This document shows, piece after piece, positions 25,359 through 35,640 of a stretch of DNA of 64,000 nt (its first letter is position 1; the number at the start of each line of letters is the position of its first letter). The notes beneath the pieces are model-generated. The model was not told where the DNA came from. It saw only the letters and a list, made by a program, of their open reading frames with translations, and did not search any database. Both the position numbers and the translations under genes were made by a program. The DNA is from Blasia pusilla. Taxonomy: Eukaryota > Marchantiophyta > Marchantiopsida > Blasiales. The DNA lies in NCBI GenBank assembly GCA_050084515.1, contig CM114271.1:35588001-35652000 (forward strand), given 5' to 3'.

Positions 25359-26350
25359 ATATCGCGACCCTCATGACCAAACAAGTGCCAAACGGAACAT
25401 CGGAACATTAGCGGGCTCACGCTAAGATGGTTTGCGCGTTGGAGTAGTCTCAAAGAGGAGACAAGAGACGAGACGCGAGCGAGGAGTCTCGTTTCAGATG
25501 TTATGGTCGCGACTGAGAAACCTGGACCAAACGCGGAATGAGACTTGAAAGAAGTCGAGTCTAGGAAGTGGGTTGCCAAAAGAAAGATCCGGATTTGGAA
25601 CGCCACTAGCGTTTGAGAGTTTCTGACTGTATTTATGGCCATAACTTTTAGCGCCAAGATGCGTTTGAAACAAATAAGGGTGCGTTGGAAAGCTTATGGA
25701 GAGCCGGTCCAAACGCACCAAAGATCAATGCAAACGCATAAGTAGCGGCTGAGAAAAACCCGAAAACGACTGTAAGTGGAGTCGGGTTGAGGGCCACAAT
25801 GAAAGGCCCGACCCTCTTTTCCCAAAGGGGAGGGGTTATTGGAGAACCCCAGAAGTACTAGTAATGGGGAAGGTCTCCGAGAGTGCTTGGAACCCAAACC
25901 CCACTTTGGGCGCCGCGGGGCGGCTCAAGGGCATGGAACGAAACGCGAGTTTGGGAGTTGGGTTGGAAAACCTGCACCAAGTCCATTGAGGCAATTTTAG
26001 ACATCCCTCTTGGATTTCACCCCACGACTCAATTACTTGGGTCTCGGTTTGGAACTCACCGAGGACCGTTGAATAGTTGGGATCGCTAGGTGCGCAAGTG
26101 CCGTTTCAGATCCCTAGACTAACCAGGAAGTCTGTTCCAAGTCTTGAAGGACTTGCCATGTTTTGGAAACTAGGAATTAGGGAAGGTTGAGCTTGATGAA
26201 ACGCCGAGTTGATGACTCGGTGGGTTGGAACGCTGGTTGACCCAGACCCGACTAACGAGAGTGCGTGTTTGGGTGCAGATCGGCGATGAGTTCGTGACCT
26301 ACTGAACGTACGCTTCCGCAACACTAAAGATTGACGTTCAAGGAGAGTAG
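25359..26350 (-). repeat. Right arm of the ~950-base inverted repeat pair
   Basis: Inverted, diverged copy of 22460-23408. The outer end at 26350 and the inner end at 25359 correspond to the outer and inner ends of the left arm, so the two arms could fold together around a 1.95-kb spacer. Small length differences (992 against 949 bases) come from scattered indels. Confidence 0.75.
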
Positions 26351-26852
26351 GGGCGCGATAAAGCACGTAGGAGAGCCCTCTTCACGTTCCGTTCTCTTAC
26401 CAGTCGTAAAGTACAAAACTTGTTCCAATCTGGTAAGCCTATCCTTTGACAAGATCGGATTGCCTACTAATTGACTTACCAGAATAGATTTGTAAAGAAT
26501 CTTACCCTCACATGTCACAGTTGGATTGAATTTTTTAGAACCACTCATATTAGTTAGATCTTACACCATAGATACTAGAATATGTCTCACTTCATGGTAA
26601 GTTGCCTCATTTACTCATTCCCTCTCTTGGACTCAATTTATGCATAAAAGAAAACACTTATGCCGCATGGAAGGGATTATTTTGTGTTCACCACCAGATT
26701 CTTTGTGGTCTTTGGTGAACGGTGGTTGTTACTAGTTGAGGATCGTAACGACATATTCAAAGATCGACCGATTGAATCTGAAGACACTGACATAGTGTAG
26801 TGGAGATAGAGAATGCCTAAATTGATAAGGTTTTAAAGCATCCCTCGATGTT
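26351..26852. other. DNA between the inverted repeat and the APC8 pseudogene
   Basis: No gene recognised; short frames only. Confidence 0.3.
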
Positions 26853-28070
26853 GGATTTGTTAAGGCAACTGAGCAGCTGGTTGGACTTCCAGAGGAAACA
26901 CCATCCAAGAAATTGGCCGTAAGAGAACATTGAAAAAGAAAGAAATTGTAGGCCAGCCTAGTTCGGGAAGTGTTTTCATTAGCAATGGAATTTTTTGATG
27001 TGCAAGAGAACACGAGGGCTACATATGTACTACGTGGAGCTTCAGGCCATAAATCCGTGTTCTTACGATGCTATTCAACATATTTGGTCAATATCTTCCT
27101 CAGCTTTGCGTAACAGTGAATTGCACGTAGCTCAAGTGGAATGTAGATCCCGCAGATCAAATTTTATTTTCTATTTTTTTGGACGAGAGCTAGGTCATTT
27201 TCTTAGGTTGTCCTTAGTGTGAAATTTGGCTTGTCTAGAATGGCGAGCAGATGAAGAGGAGATCATCAATTTGGGAACGCCTTTAGGGAGAAGCGATGCT
27301 ATGAATGAAGAGCCGGTGGCATTGGAGTAGGAGCTCTTAGTTTTGTTCAAGAAGGGAACATTGGATGTGTTGGTCAGCTATCTATATGGAGTAGTTTTGC
27401 ACAAACGAGAGAGGAAGGTAGAGGCATGAGATGTGCTATGTTAAGATGTCAATGCATACCCATAGAATTGGAGCGTCTTGCTTGAATTGCAAGCTTTGTA
27501 TATAGATCCGGACATTTTGCCTCAACTCAATCTCAGTGATCACTAGAATGGTGACTTCTTTTTTTGAAGTGTATACTTAGACCTGCATAGACATTCTAAT
27601 GGCTTAGCTTGCTACTGGACCATGCATGCAATCCTTACCCACAGCGACAACATTCTTGCCCAAATTCCTACCACCCATTATAATCTGCATGAGTTTGATG
27701 AGGCAGAAGGGATGTTTGAGGAGCTTCTACGCACAGGTCCATACTGCAGAGAAGGTTTAGATACTTATTCTAACATTTTGTATGTGAGGAAGTACTTTGC
27801 TGCTCTCAGTTTCTTGGCACACAAAGCCGTTCTCATAAAAAAATACTGTCTCGAGACGTGTTGCATAACCAGGAACTACTGTAGTTTGAAAGCCCAACAC
27901 GAGAAAGGCGTCATGTACTTCAAAAAGGCCTTGAAATTGAATCAGAAATACCTCTCAACAAGGACGTTCATGGGGCAAGAGTATGTGCAACTGTAAAATA
28001 CTCTTGTTACAATTCACGCATATCTCAGAGCAATGGATATCATTCCCAAAAATTATTGGGTTCATGTGAT
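26853..28070 (+). pseudogene. APC8/CDC23 pseudogene: APC8/CDC23 (anaphase-promoting complex TPR subunit) pseudogene
   Basis: Conceptual translation in one frame from 27241 follows plant APC8 along most of its TPR region. It shows ELLVLFKKGTLD, SYLYGVVL, NAYP...NW, LELQALYIDPDIL and SVYLDLH. These are followed by THSDNILAQI, FDEAEGMFEELLRTGPY, DTYSNILYVRK, SFLAHKA, SLKAQHEKGVMYFKKAL and LNQKYLS. After a stop at 27994 the match continues (AYLRAMDIIPKNYW) to about 28070. Upstream, 26853-27090 resembles more N-terminal APC8 (ATEQLVGL, EFFDVQENTRATYVLRG, SVFLRCYSTYLV). Between the two lies about 150 bases that could be an unspliced intron (GT near 27087, AG before 27239) or an insertion. At least six in-frame stops lie in 27241-27600, and the N and C termini are missing. 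The 27241-28070 block has no intron-like break, so it may be cDNA-derived. The functional APC8 gene must lie elsewhere. Confidence 0.88.
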
Positions 28071-28800
28071 CAAGAGTTCTATTTGTTCTATTTGACTGGT
28101 GAAAGAAACGTTGGTGAGAGAGTGAGAGATAGAGAGTGTTCCAACATGTTTGCGACGTCGACCTCAAGAGTTAGCGTCCTTGAATCTTTCGTTTGTGGCC
28201 TCTGAAATTGGCATCGTCTCTCAAATTTCCTCTCTCTTCTTTGCGCTCTCTCTTGCAATTTTAGAGATTTCTTGGTTTACCGCCTCTCTAATCAACGCGC
28301 TCCCAACTTTGGTTTCGTTTCTCTCGCACGTAAACGGCCCCTTGATCAGAGTTCTCTCCCCTCTTGCCCCTCGTTCTTGATTCACTGACTCCCTTCATCT
28401 TCCTTTCCACTCGAACCCAATCGACTAGAGCAATCCTTCCGTGCCGCCAGAATTGCAAATCATAAACCCTACACGACCGATAAACCATTTCCCCCCTCGA
28501 ACGTGGTTATTTTCCCACCCAACTTTAAAATATGAACATGATATACTGTGTGATACGTGTACCAATGAATAGGTGACATGTGGCAATTGGAAGTTTTCTT
28601 AAAAAAATCCCTATCTCTGTCTTCTAGCTTTAATAGATTTTTCATTAAATTATAGTACCCTATCATACTTTTAAACCATTTTGTAAATTTAAATTTCCCT
28701 TACTTTCTTTAAATGTTTCTTTTAAAGTCTTCTTTGAAATGGAATAAAAAATACCTATACTTTTTTGCATGTGATGGATCCATCCCAATAAAGTGACCCC
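28071..28800. other. DNA following the APC8 pseudogene
   Basis: A 76-codon + strand frame (28150-28380) encodes a strongly hydrophobic segment, and the 28140-28450 stretch has C/T-rich, gene-like composition compared with the AT-rich flanks. It could be another captured gene fragment, but I do not recognise the product. From 28500 on the sequence is AT-rich. Confidence 0.3.
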
Positions 28801-29180
28801 CCGAGCACACGGAAAAAGTCTGTATCCACGGACTTATGTCCGTCTTAGGGACATACATGTTTGCGCACGCTTGGGTACCTGCGGCCCTCAATGCCGCACG
28901 CGAGCTGGACCTTGAGCCCACCGAGCTCATTGTGTAGACCAGGGTGGGTCGAGCCCACACCTGTTTTGTGGCCTGCATGGAGCTTGCGGTAGGCACGTAG
29001 AGCGGGTTGAGCCCCAAGGTAGCACATGGAAAAAGTCCATGTCATCAGACACATCTCCGTCCCTAGGATGGACATGTCGGTGCGAGCCCGGGTACTCACG
29101 GCCCACACCCGAGCGCGTAGCGGGCATTTGGGCTGGCCGAGCCCACACCGGTTTTGTGGCCCACGGCTAGGCCCTACATA
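28801..29180. repeat. GC-rich patch duplicated in tandem
   Basis: Two diverged copies start with GAAAAAGTC near 28812 and 29029, a period of about 217 bases. Both share GGACAT, GGGTAC.C.CGGCCC, CGAGCCCACACC.GTTTTGTGGCC and related words. Composition contrasts strongly with the AT-rich flanks. Similar GCCCGC/GAGCCC-rich patches lie at about 21530-21870 (inside a copia-type LTR) and 38330-38640, which suggests one repeat family. Open frames across it on both strands are products of GC richness. Confidence 0.6.
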
Positions 29181-31601
29181 GAGGGGTTAATGGCAAAGCT
29201 TTCTCTTTCGAGACTTGCAAATGACTTGCAAGTTGGGAGTCTCTTGTGATTCCAATGTGAGCCCCCCCATAGTTGGACGTTACAAATCCTAAAAGCCACA
29301 ATTTGCAAGTCTCACTAGTAATTATGTTTGCAATCTCAATGCGAGTCCCCCACCCACATAGGGGCGGAAAACAACTATCCAAACTCGTAAAACAACGACG
29401 ACTTGCAAAGCTACATGGAGTTTTAATGAAGCTACACAAAGAAGACTCGCAAATTGGAAGTCACGATGAACTCGGAAAGTAGACATTCTTGGAAAAATGC
29501 ATTCGAAATGGAGCCATGTTGACAACGATATCCCTAGTTGTGGGATAACTTGAACAAAGTGAGAATGCTATCTTCTTTGACAACTAGTACCAAGATGTTA
29601 TATAACCTTGAAAAAAATTTGGCTTCTAGACATTAATACGATTGTCTCAATAGTGCAATGAGACCATGATGGAGCTCTCCTTTGTTGAAAATTTATCTGT
29701 TTCTCACTTCCCTACCCGAATAGAAAGTTTTATCTCATTTCTTCTTGCATCTCATATCGAAAATTAAAAGGAAATTTTTTTCTTATGAAGTCTTTTTTTT
29801 CCAAAAAATTATCCTTTCCTTTGAGAAAATGAAATTCTTTTCAGGAGGTTTTTAAATCTTTTTTTCCCTCTCCACATCCCTTGTTAAAATTTTATCTCCT
29901 TTTCCCTTTCCTTCATTTCTTTACTTTTTATATATTCCTTTTGAAACATAAGACATGAGCAAAAAATTTAACATTGTGTTATATGCTAACCAAGATAATA
30001 GAGTACAACAAGTATATATAACTTAGAGGGAGAATTAAATAAGTTCTTTGATGGTTTTCCTATCTTTTTCCATTGGAAAACTATAAAATTTTCTGATTTC
30101 ATCTCTTTCTAGAAATTTGCATGTCTAAATTTTCTTCACCCCCAACATTTATAGATGTGTACCTTTTTTTTTCCTCTTCCTCTTGATGAAGCCTTTGTTT
30201 TGAGATGCAATTCTGCATTTGTGACTAGTGATATGAATTCGTGTGAATGGATATTGAGTTACTTATTTAAATGCTACCAATCCAATCCTCATGGGTAAAC
30301 TTTTTACTACTAGTAATACAAAAAAATCCTCCAAAGGGCGATACAAAGCAAGTTTTCTTCCTCCGTCCCAATTGAAACAGGTTTCGATCAGATGTTACAA
30401 CGATCTCAAGTCGAGGAAATCGAGAAATAAGGAAAGCGATAATGCATTTATCTGAATAACCCAATGCAAATCTAGTTCGACGAAGATTCAACACTTGATC
30501 CATGGGGCTGACCTTCACCATTGGGATGATGGTGAAGGTCGTCACGTATTCGTTGAGAGAGGAGGCGAAGAAATACGAGGCCTCAATACAAACGGGTGAT
30601 AAAAAATCCATCCGGAATTTTAAAAAAGGGAGACTTAAAGAGTCGAGTACGTGAAGGCCACAATCAGCCTAGAAACAACAAAAGGGGTCACCCCCCTATC
30701 GACTAAACTCACCAACAGCAAAGACAAAATCAAAAACACCTTCATGTGTTGTTGGCGGAGAAGAGTGTGTCATCATGTGTTGAGGTTGCGAATGGCCAAG
30801 GGGCGACTTGCAGCAACAAATTTGGATGGGAGGGCGGGTTGTTTGACCGACTTGTCATGATCTTCCAGGAAGGGAAGGCTCTATAGACTTTGCGAAGGCC
30901 GATGAATTCTTACCTTTCTCCCACAAAGGCGATCATGGGGTTTTCGATACCCGTGAGATTCCTAGTATTTTCTACCGCAAATCGAATCATTCGAGCCTTC
31001 TCTCCACTTCCCGTGGTACGATTCCTTCTTCAGTTGTTGGTGAAAGCAGGAACCACCACCGTTTTGTTACAAAATTGGATTCGTTTGGTAAACAATATTC
31101 TTTTAGGAGTGCTAGTAGTAGCTACGAACTGTTATTCTTGTTTTCACACCATGAAATTGGGAGACCCGACTCTTCATCACCACCTTTGCTAACTCTCCCT
31201 TAGACAGAAAGGGGATTTCCTCTTTGTTTAGGTGTGCGTGTTGGTGAGTGTGACGTCCAACATCACACAACAAACACAACAATCTCTTGGGGATTAAGAC
31301 TTCAAAGAAAGAAAGACGTGAACCCATCAGAAGGGAAAGAGAATTCAATCCGGAATAAAAAAAAGGAACTCAAAGAGTATGTGAAGGCTGCAATCGAGGG
31401 GCACCCACTTTCTCTTCTTCTCAGAAGGAGAGAAAAAGGATTCTTTATAGTTCAATTGGTTTAATTTTGTTATTACGAGGAGACATAAACAACCGTTGAT
31501 TCTACATGTACATATGTTTTGTAATGATGCCTTTCATCCATGGAACAAAATGGTTGGATGCCACTCACTATTCACAAAACATATCCGTGGATTTTCTTAT
31601 A
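29181..31601. other. AT-rich repeat DNA with a partial direct duplication
   Basis: No gene recognised. A segment near 30608-30665 (ATCCGGAATTTTAAAAAAGGG...GTGAAGGCCACAATC) recurs in similar form at 31348-31398 (ATCCGGAATAAAAAAAAGG...GTGAAGGCTGCAATC). That indicates a duplicated element about 740 bases apart. A perfect 11-bp hairpin (GACCTTCACCA / TGGTGAAGGTC, nine-base loop) lies at about 30511-30541. Confidence 0.4.
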
Positions 31602-31827
31602 CTAGAGTGTCGCCCTGCTATGCATGAGTGACATGAAATCTTGGAATAAAGAAAATTTATTGTCCCATCTTCCATTTCCCTACTCATTCAGTTTCCCTTT
31701 CTCTTCTTCGTCACATGTGATTCCCTCGCGTTGACATGTGTCAACATCGGGAAAGCCCTCGTAGGAGAGGTGTCGAGACGAGGAGGAGGAGGGATTATCT
31801 AAACCCATCCTCCGTAAATAGTATAGA
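31602..31827 (-). mobile_element. Short non-autonomous Helitron with intact termini
   Basis: On the - strand the element begins TCTATACTATTTACGG after an A (31828). It ends GGGCGACACTCTAG before a T (31601), giving the A|TC...CTAG|T layout expected for Helitrons inserted between A and T. A GC-containing stem remnant (GCATAGCAGGGC) precedes the end. It is 226 bases long with no coding capacity, so movement would need a helicase supplied in trans. The interior carries TTGACACATGTCAA, similar to TTGACACG words in the element at 39937-40112, which suggests a related family. Confidence 0.75.
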
Positions 31828-33552
31828 TAGTTCAATTTAAATGTTCAGTTGATATTTTCAGTTGTTCGATTACTATATTCATTTTCTATTTCTTGTGAGA
31901 ATTCAATTAAATTTGTATAAATCTTCACCTTTTTTTTTAAATGTCGTTTCTCACTCCTTCCCCTCCACTTAGGAGGAACTAAGGAGTTTCCTAGTCGTCA
32001 AATATTTAATATTTAATATTTAATATTTCAGAATTTAAATAGGGAGTGTATGCCAAGTCCCTTGAGTGAAGGACTAGTCGACGTACATAGTTGTGGAATT
32101 TTCTCCCGGTGGGTCCCACTGTCCCACTGGAGCAGTAGAGAAGAGGTTCATCTGCGGCCTCTTCCTTTTTGGATAAGATCGCGGTGCTCATCCGCAGAGA
32201 CTCGGTCTTCGGAAGAATCGGAAGGGGCGAGTGGAGTCCACACTTCTGAGAGTGGGAACTTCCGCCGCGGAGCTCGATTCAACGTCAATGCTGCCGCTGA
32301 TTGCCTGTGGTTGTGAGATCTTTGGAGAGTACAGTTACGATATGACGAGGATCGTACCTATCACTGGATTGAACCATCCGAAGCTGCTGAACTGTATGTA
32401 AACACGTAGCTCTCTCTCTCTCTCTGGCTGGCTGGCAAGCTTATTTCTTCAGGGTTTGCGCGAAACGGGGGCCCAGGTTTCTTGAGAGAGATGGCAGCAG
32501 ACCACTTTCGAGTGTCACCTCGTCATATCGAGTTTGACGGAAGTGTGTTCGGAAGGACTCGTTCAAGTAATGATCACTGAGCATGATTCAAGTGATTGGT
32601 CAAGATGGATGGCAGCGTAGGAGAGGATGATCGTCGTGAATTATTTGATAGTTATTCAGCGATAGCCGGGACTTCAACTCTTCGAGGCGTTGCTGAATAG
32701 TCATTACTCGCATTTTTCTTGGCACTGAAATGGTGGTTTGAAATTATCTCGAAACAAAGGAATCGATGCGTGATATCTGTGAACGCTTGAACTACATCGG
32801 TAGATAAAGTGAACACGATTCGTCTACTTGTGAGATTCTGCGAAAAGTTGCAGAGTTGCGTGTTTTATTACACTTCTGTGCGATTGAAATTTCGAATATG
32901 GATCCATTTCGCTACGGCTTCCATTGTAGGGACGGACGCAGTTTTATGAATTGCTTTAAGTTGAGAATTCTAATCTGACTTCCAACCAATTCTATTGAAG
33001 ACGTAGCATCAGGAATAGTTGCAAACGAACGACACGAGAACAGGAAATATCGAATCTTCCAGTAGTGCCGGCAAATCGAAGAAACATAGCTCAGTCTACC
33101 GTGGTGGATGGGTTGTAATTCATAGCACCAATGTTTTGAAGGGATTAAAATACTTGTAGAATCATCCGTCGCTCCAAATGCTTTTCATCCCTATCTCTTG
33201 GCATCCGCTGGACGTCAAAATCTCCTGGATGGCTCATATATTACAGAATATGTTATACAAACGATGAACTGAAGTCCTATTAGCTTCAGCTGCTCAAACT
33301 TGCCTCGACAGATAAGTTGTTGATCTACTGAGCATGGAACGATCGGCAGTGCAGAATCAATTGAAGCGACAGCTCCCCCGATCACAGTTTCTACAAAGAT
33401 TTACCAGTGCTGAAAATACCTTCTAAGCAATGTGAACCCGTACAGATGAATTTGTAAGATGTGCACGTCGTCCAGTAATCTTGACATGAACTTGGAATGG
33501 GTACTACAGAGGCGTGAAAGAATGTCTGCATTGATTGGAATATGGTCAGTAA
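31828..33552. other. Downstream region of the PADRE gene; gene-like composition but no supported ORF
   Basis: An ATATTTA-type simple repeat lies at about 32002-32032 and a (CT)n tract at about 32409-32425. From roughly 32050 the sequence is less AT-rich and resembles untranslated gene sequence. It may include the 3' UTR of the - strand gene or an unrecognised noncoding transcript. I cannot decide between these. Confidence 0.35.
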
Positions 33553-34413
33553 TCAGAAAGGGTCCAAGACTGATCCAGCAGAGGATTCCCTGTACGTAGT
33601 ATGTTCTGGAGTGTACAGTCGGGGAAGGATTGGCGTACTCGAAGGTCGGTCGAGAGTTCGAAATGATCTTGCTGTGGGCTGGAATATCTGGAATTCGAAG
33701 TCGCATGGCAATGATGGCCGACTGGGAGATTCTGGGATGCTCTCCAAAGCGGGCTTCCATCCTTCGAAAAGCAAGCGGGACTTGTACGGGGAATCGCACA
33801 GAATTTTGCAAGACGCACCGGAATAGAACGCAGAATTTGTATGATCAACACAAGTCCTGGAATCGAGACGCGGTGCATAGGGAGCTGCCTCAATGGTCCG
33901 AGTTCCAGAACCTCTGCACGATGCTGCGAAAGCGGAGCCAAGATTGCGAATGACGTAGTTGCTGGAGGTCGGCCCCATGGGCTGCAATGTCTGCAGGAGC
34001 AATTTAGTGCACAATTGTGTGAGATCCGTGAGTCGCACCGCCCTCGTCCCCCGCAGCTTCTTGAGTTTCTTGGCCGCTCGCTGGGTCGTTCCCTCCATCG
34101 GAACCGAGGCACGACGACAGAAAGCTTTGAACATGGTCGTCTGGAACTCATGGGGAATGGGGTAGATGAGATAAGACTGGCCAGGGACGAGCTCTTGATC
34201 CGGCCGCATAATGGTGATTTTGCTGTGCGGGCCCACGGGAAGATCTAATGACGAGCAGTGCAGCAGCATGTGCTCTGGATGCATCCGCATCACGAACGAG
34301 ACATCCGTGGGATATCGGTACTGCTCGATCCTGCCATCGGGCCGCAAAACCTGTACTCTAGGACACTTGTAAACGTCTACGCATATCATCTGAGTTGCGC
34401 TGCAGTTGCCCAT
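33553..34413 (-). CDS. PADRE (DUF4228) domain protein, single exon
   Basis: An open frame of 286 residues starts at the ATG at 34413; upstream in-frame codons (GTG GTG GCG) are not ATG. The N terminus MGNCSATQ has Gly2 and Cys4, as in PADRE proteins, which makes N-myristoylation and palmitoylation likely. The domain follows at once: VQVLRPDGRIEQYRYPTDV, then HMLLHCSSLDLPVG, then ELVPGQSYLIYPIP. This is the order typical of DUF4228. A basic segment (RAAKKLKKLRG) and a long variable tail follow, ending GSVLDPF. In flowering plants this family responds to pathogens and abiotic stress, but its biochemical action is unknown. The intronless structure is common in the family. Neighbouring DNA is repeat-rich on both sides. 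Confidence 0.88.
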   Translation of the reverse strand: MGNCSATQMICVDVYKCPRVQVLRPDGRIEQYRYPTDVSFVMRMHPEHMLLHCSSLDLPVGPHSKITIMRPDQELVPGQSYLIYPIPHEFQTTMFKAFCRRASVPMEGTTQRAAKKLKKLRGTRAVRLTDLTQLCTKLLLQTLQPMGPTSSNYVIRNLGSAFAASCRGSGTRTIEAAPYAPRLDSRTCVDHTNSAFYSGASCKILCDSPYKSRLLFEGWKPALESIPESPSRPSLPCDFEFQIFQPTARSFRTLDRPSSTPILPRLYTPEHTTYRESSAGSVLDPF

Positions 34414-35448
34414 CGCCACCACTTCCTTCCTCTCTCTCCCGACCTTCGATCGATCTAAGTGTGATCAAGACAAAAGAGAATGCACGTGCACTGATTCGGC
34501 TTCAGATGTAGAGCCCTAAACTCCTCAATTCACTCAGTCCATCCAATTCGCGGTGATACAGACGGGAAACTCGGTAGCATCCCACCCTGCACTAGCTATT
34601 CGCGATCTTTCTCGAATCAATCGACAGAGCCCTAAAGTGCTCCCTTCCCCACTTCCACTGCTGGTTCTTGTCGCCATCGTCGCGGAGACACCTTGCGCAA
34701 CTCCATTGCGGTTTTCACGCGCGCACAAGCGAAGAAGGCGGTGGCCACCTCGCTTGATTCAGAAGTCTTCATGATCAAAACCCCTCCGTAAAGAGCGCGG
34801 CCACGAGCGATCACTTAAAAACCGTATCTACTAGCTTCACAAGGTCTGCTATTCCGCACGCTTTCGACATTGATACCCATCCTATCCTCCGTATCCCCGC
34901 GAAAGCGCAGCGATTCTACAGACGGCAGCTCGAACGAGCACAATGCGTATGGCAAACGACCGTCCCAACTTTCACGGAATATCTGGAGACGGAGAAAGGA
35001 GGCGGGCAACGTCGATACAAGGAAGAAACGCATATCATGACGCGGCTTGAATCGGCTGGACCGGAGCGGCGTATACGTCGTCTCCTTCGCACGTACGGAC
35101 TCGATCGCCCGCTCAATTCCGACAATTCCTGCCTGCTTTCTCTCGCGACGACGGCCGAAAGAGTGTTATCGTTCCATCCTCCGAAACTGCGGGATTCATT
35201 CGTACGCACATCAAAACTATCCCTCTCGCAGCGAGCGACAGATCCCCTTGTGCGCAACGTGACGCAAACACCTACAGATATATATATATATTCCTGCGCA
35301 CGTCGACAAAGCCACAAGTTTGCGCCACCCCGTCGCTTCTTCTGCGCTGCCCTTCGAACTTCATCTGGGGGACGGGAGGGAGGGGTAACAGCGCCTCCCC
35401 TCACGGCAGGCTGCAGGCGACGCAGGCGCATGAGGGGAACCAGCATCG

Positions 35449-35483
35449 GTAAACGTGTGGGCCTGGGGGGCCCACACGTTTAC
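35449..35483. repeat. Perfect 15-bp inverted repeat with five-base loop
   Basis: GTAAACGTGTGGGCC and its exact complement flank TGGGG. GTAAACATGCC- and CTAAACGTGCC-type words recur just to the right, so the hairpin arm and the tandem repeat share a core. Confidence 0.9.
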
Positions 35484-35522
35484 GGCGGACGAATCACTCT
35501 TACGAATAATAATTACCAAATT

Positions 35523-35632
35523 TGGTAAACATGCCTATGTGGAGGTAAGTATCGCCGGGGCTAGTTTATATGAGGTAATGCCCTGGCCAATTCTCTAAAC
35601 GTGCCTTTGTACGGGTGAGTATTGCCGTGGCT
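35523..35632. repeat. Imperfect tandem repeat (period about 73 bases, two copies)
   Basis: The phrase TAAACATGCCTATG...GGTAAGTATCGCC.GGGCTA (from about 35526) recurs as TAAACGTGCCTTTG...GGTGAGTATTGCC.TGGCTA (from about 35598). It may be the edge of a transposable element next to the PADRE promoter. Confidence 0.6.
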
Positions 35633-35640
35633 AAATCTGG

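Larger units (their letters stand above)
34414..35640 (-). promoter_or_regulatory. Upstream region of the PADRE gene
   Basis: GC-rich, gene-like DNA lies between the start codon and AT-rich repeats. A (TA)6 run at about 35278-35291 could serve as a TATA element on the - strand, but it is about 870 bases from the ATG and would imply a long leader or a 5' UTR intron. Many overlapping frames on both strands are compositional. A perfect hairpin lies at 35449-35483, and an imperfect tandem repeat lies beyond it. Confidence 0.4.

Noticed and set aside
28150-28380. Hydrophobic 76-codon frame after the APC8 pseudogene
   Set aside because: It could be a membrane-protein fragment, but there is no family match and it starts inside C/T-rich sequence that favours Leu/Ser/Phe codons.
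34916-35528. Overlapping frames of 163-176 codons on both strands
   Set aside because: They fall in the GC-rich region upstream of the PADRE gene; both are Arg/Ser-rich and mutually antisense.
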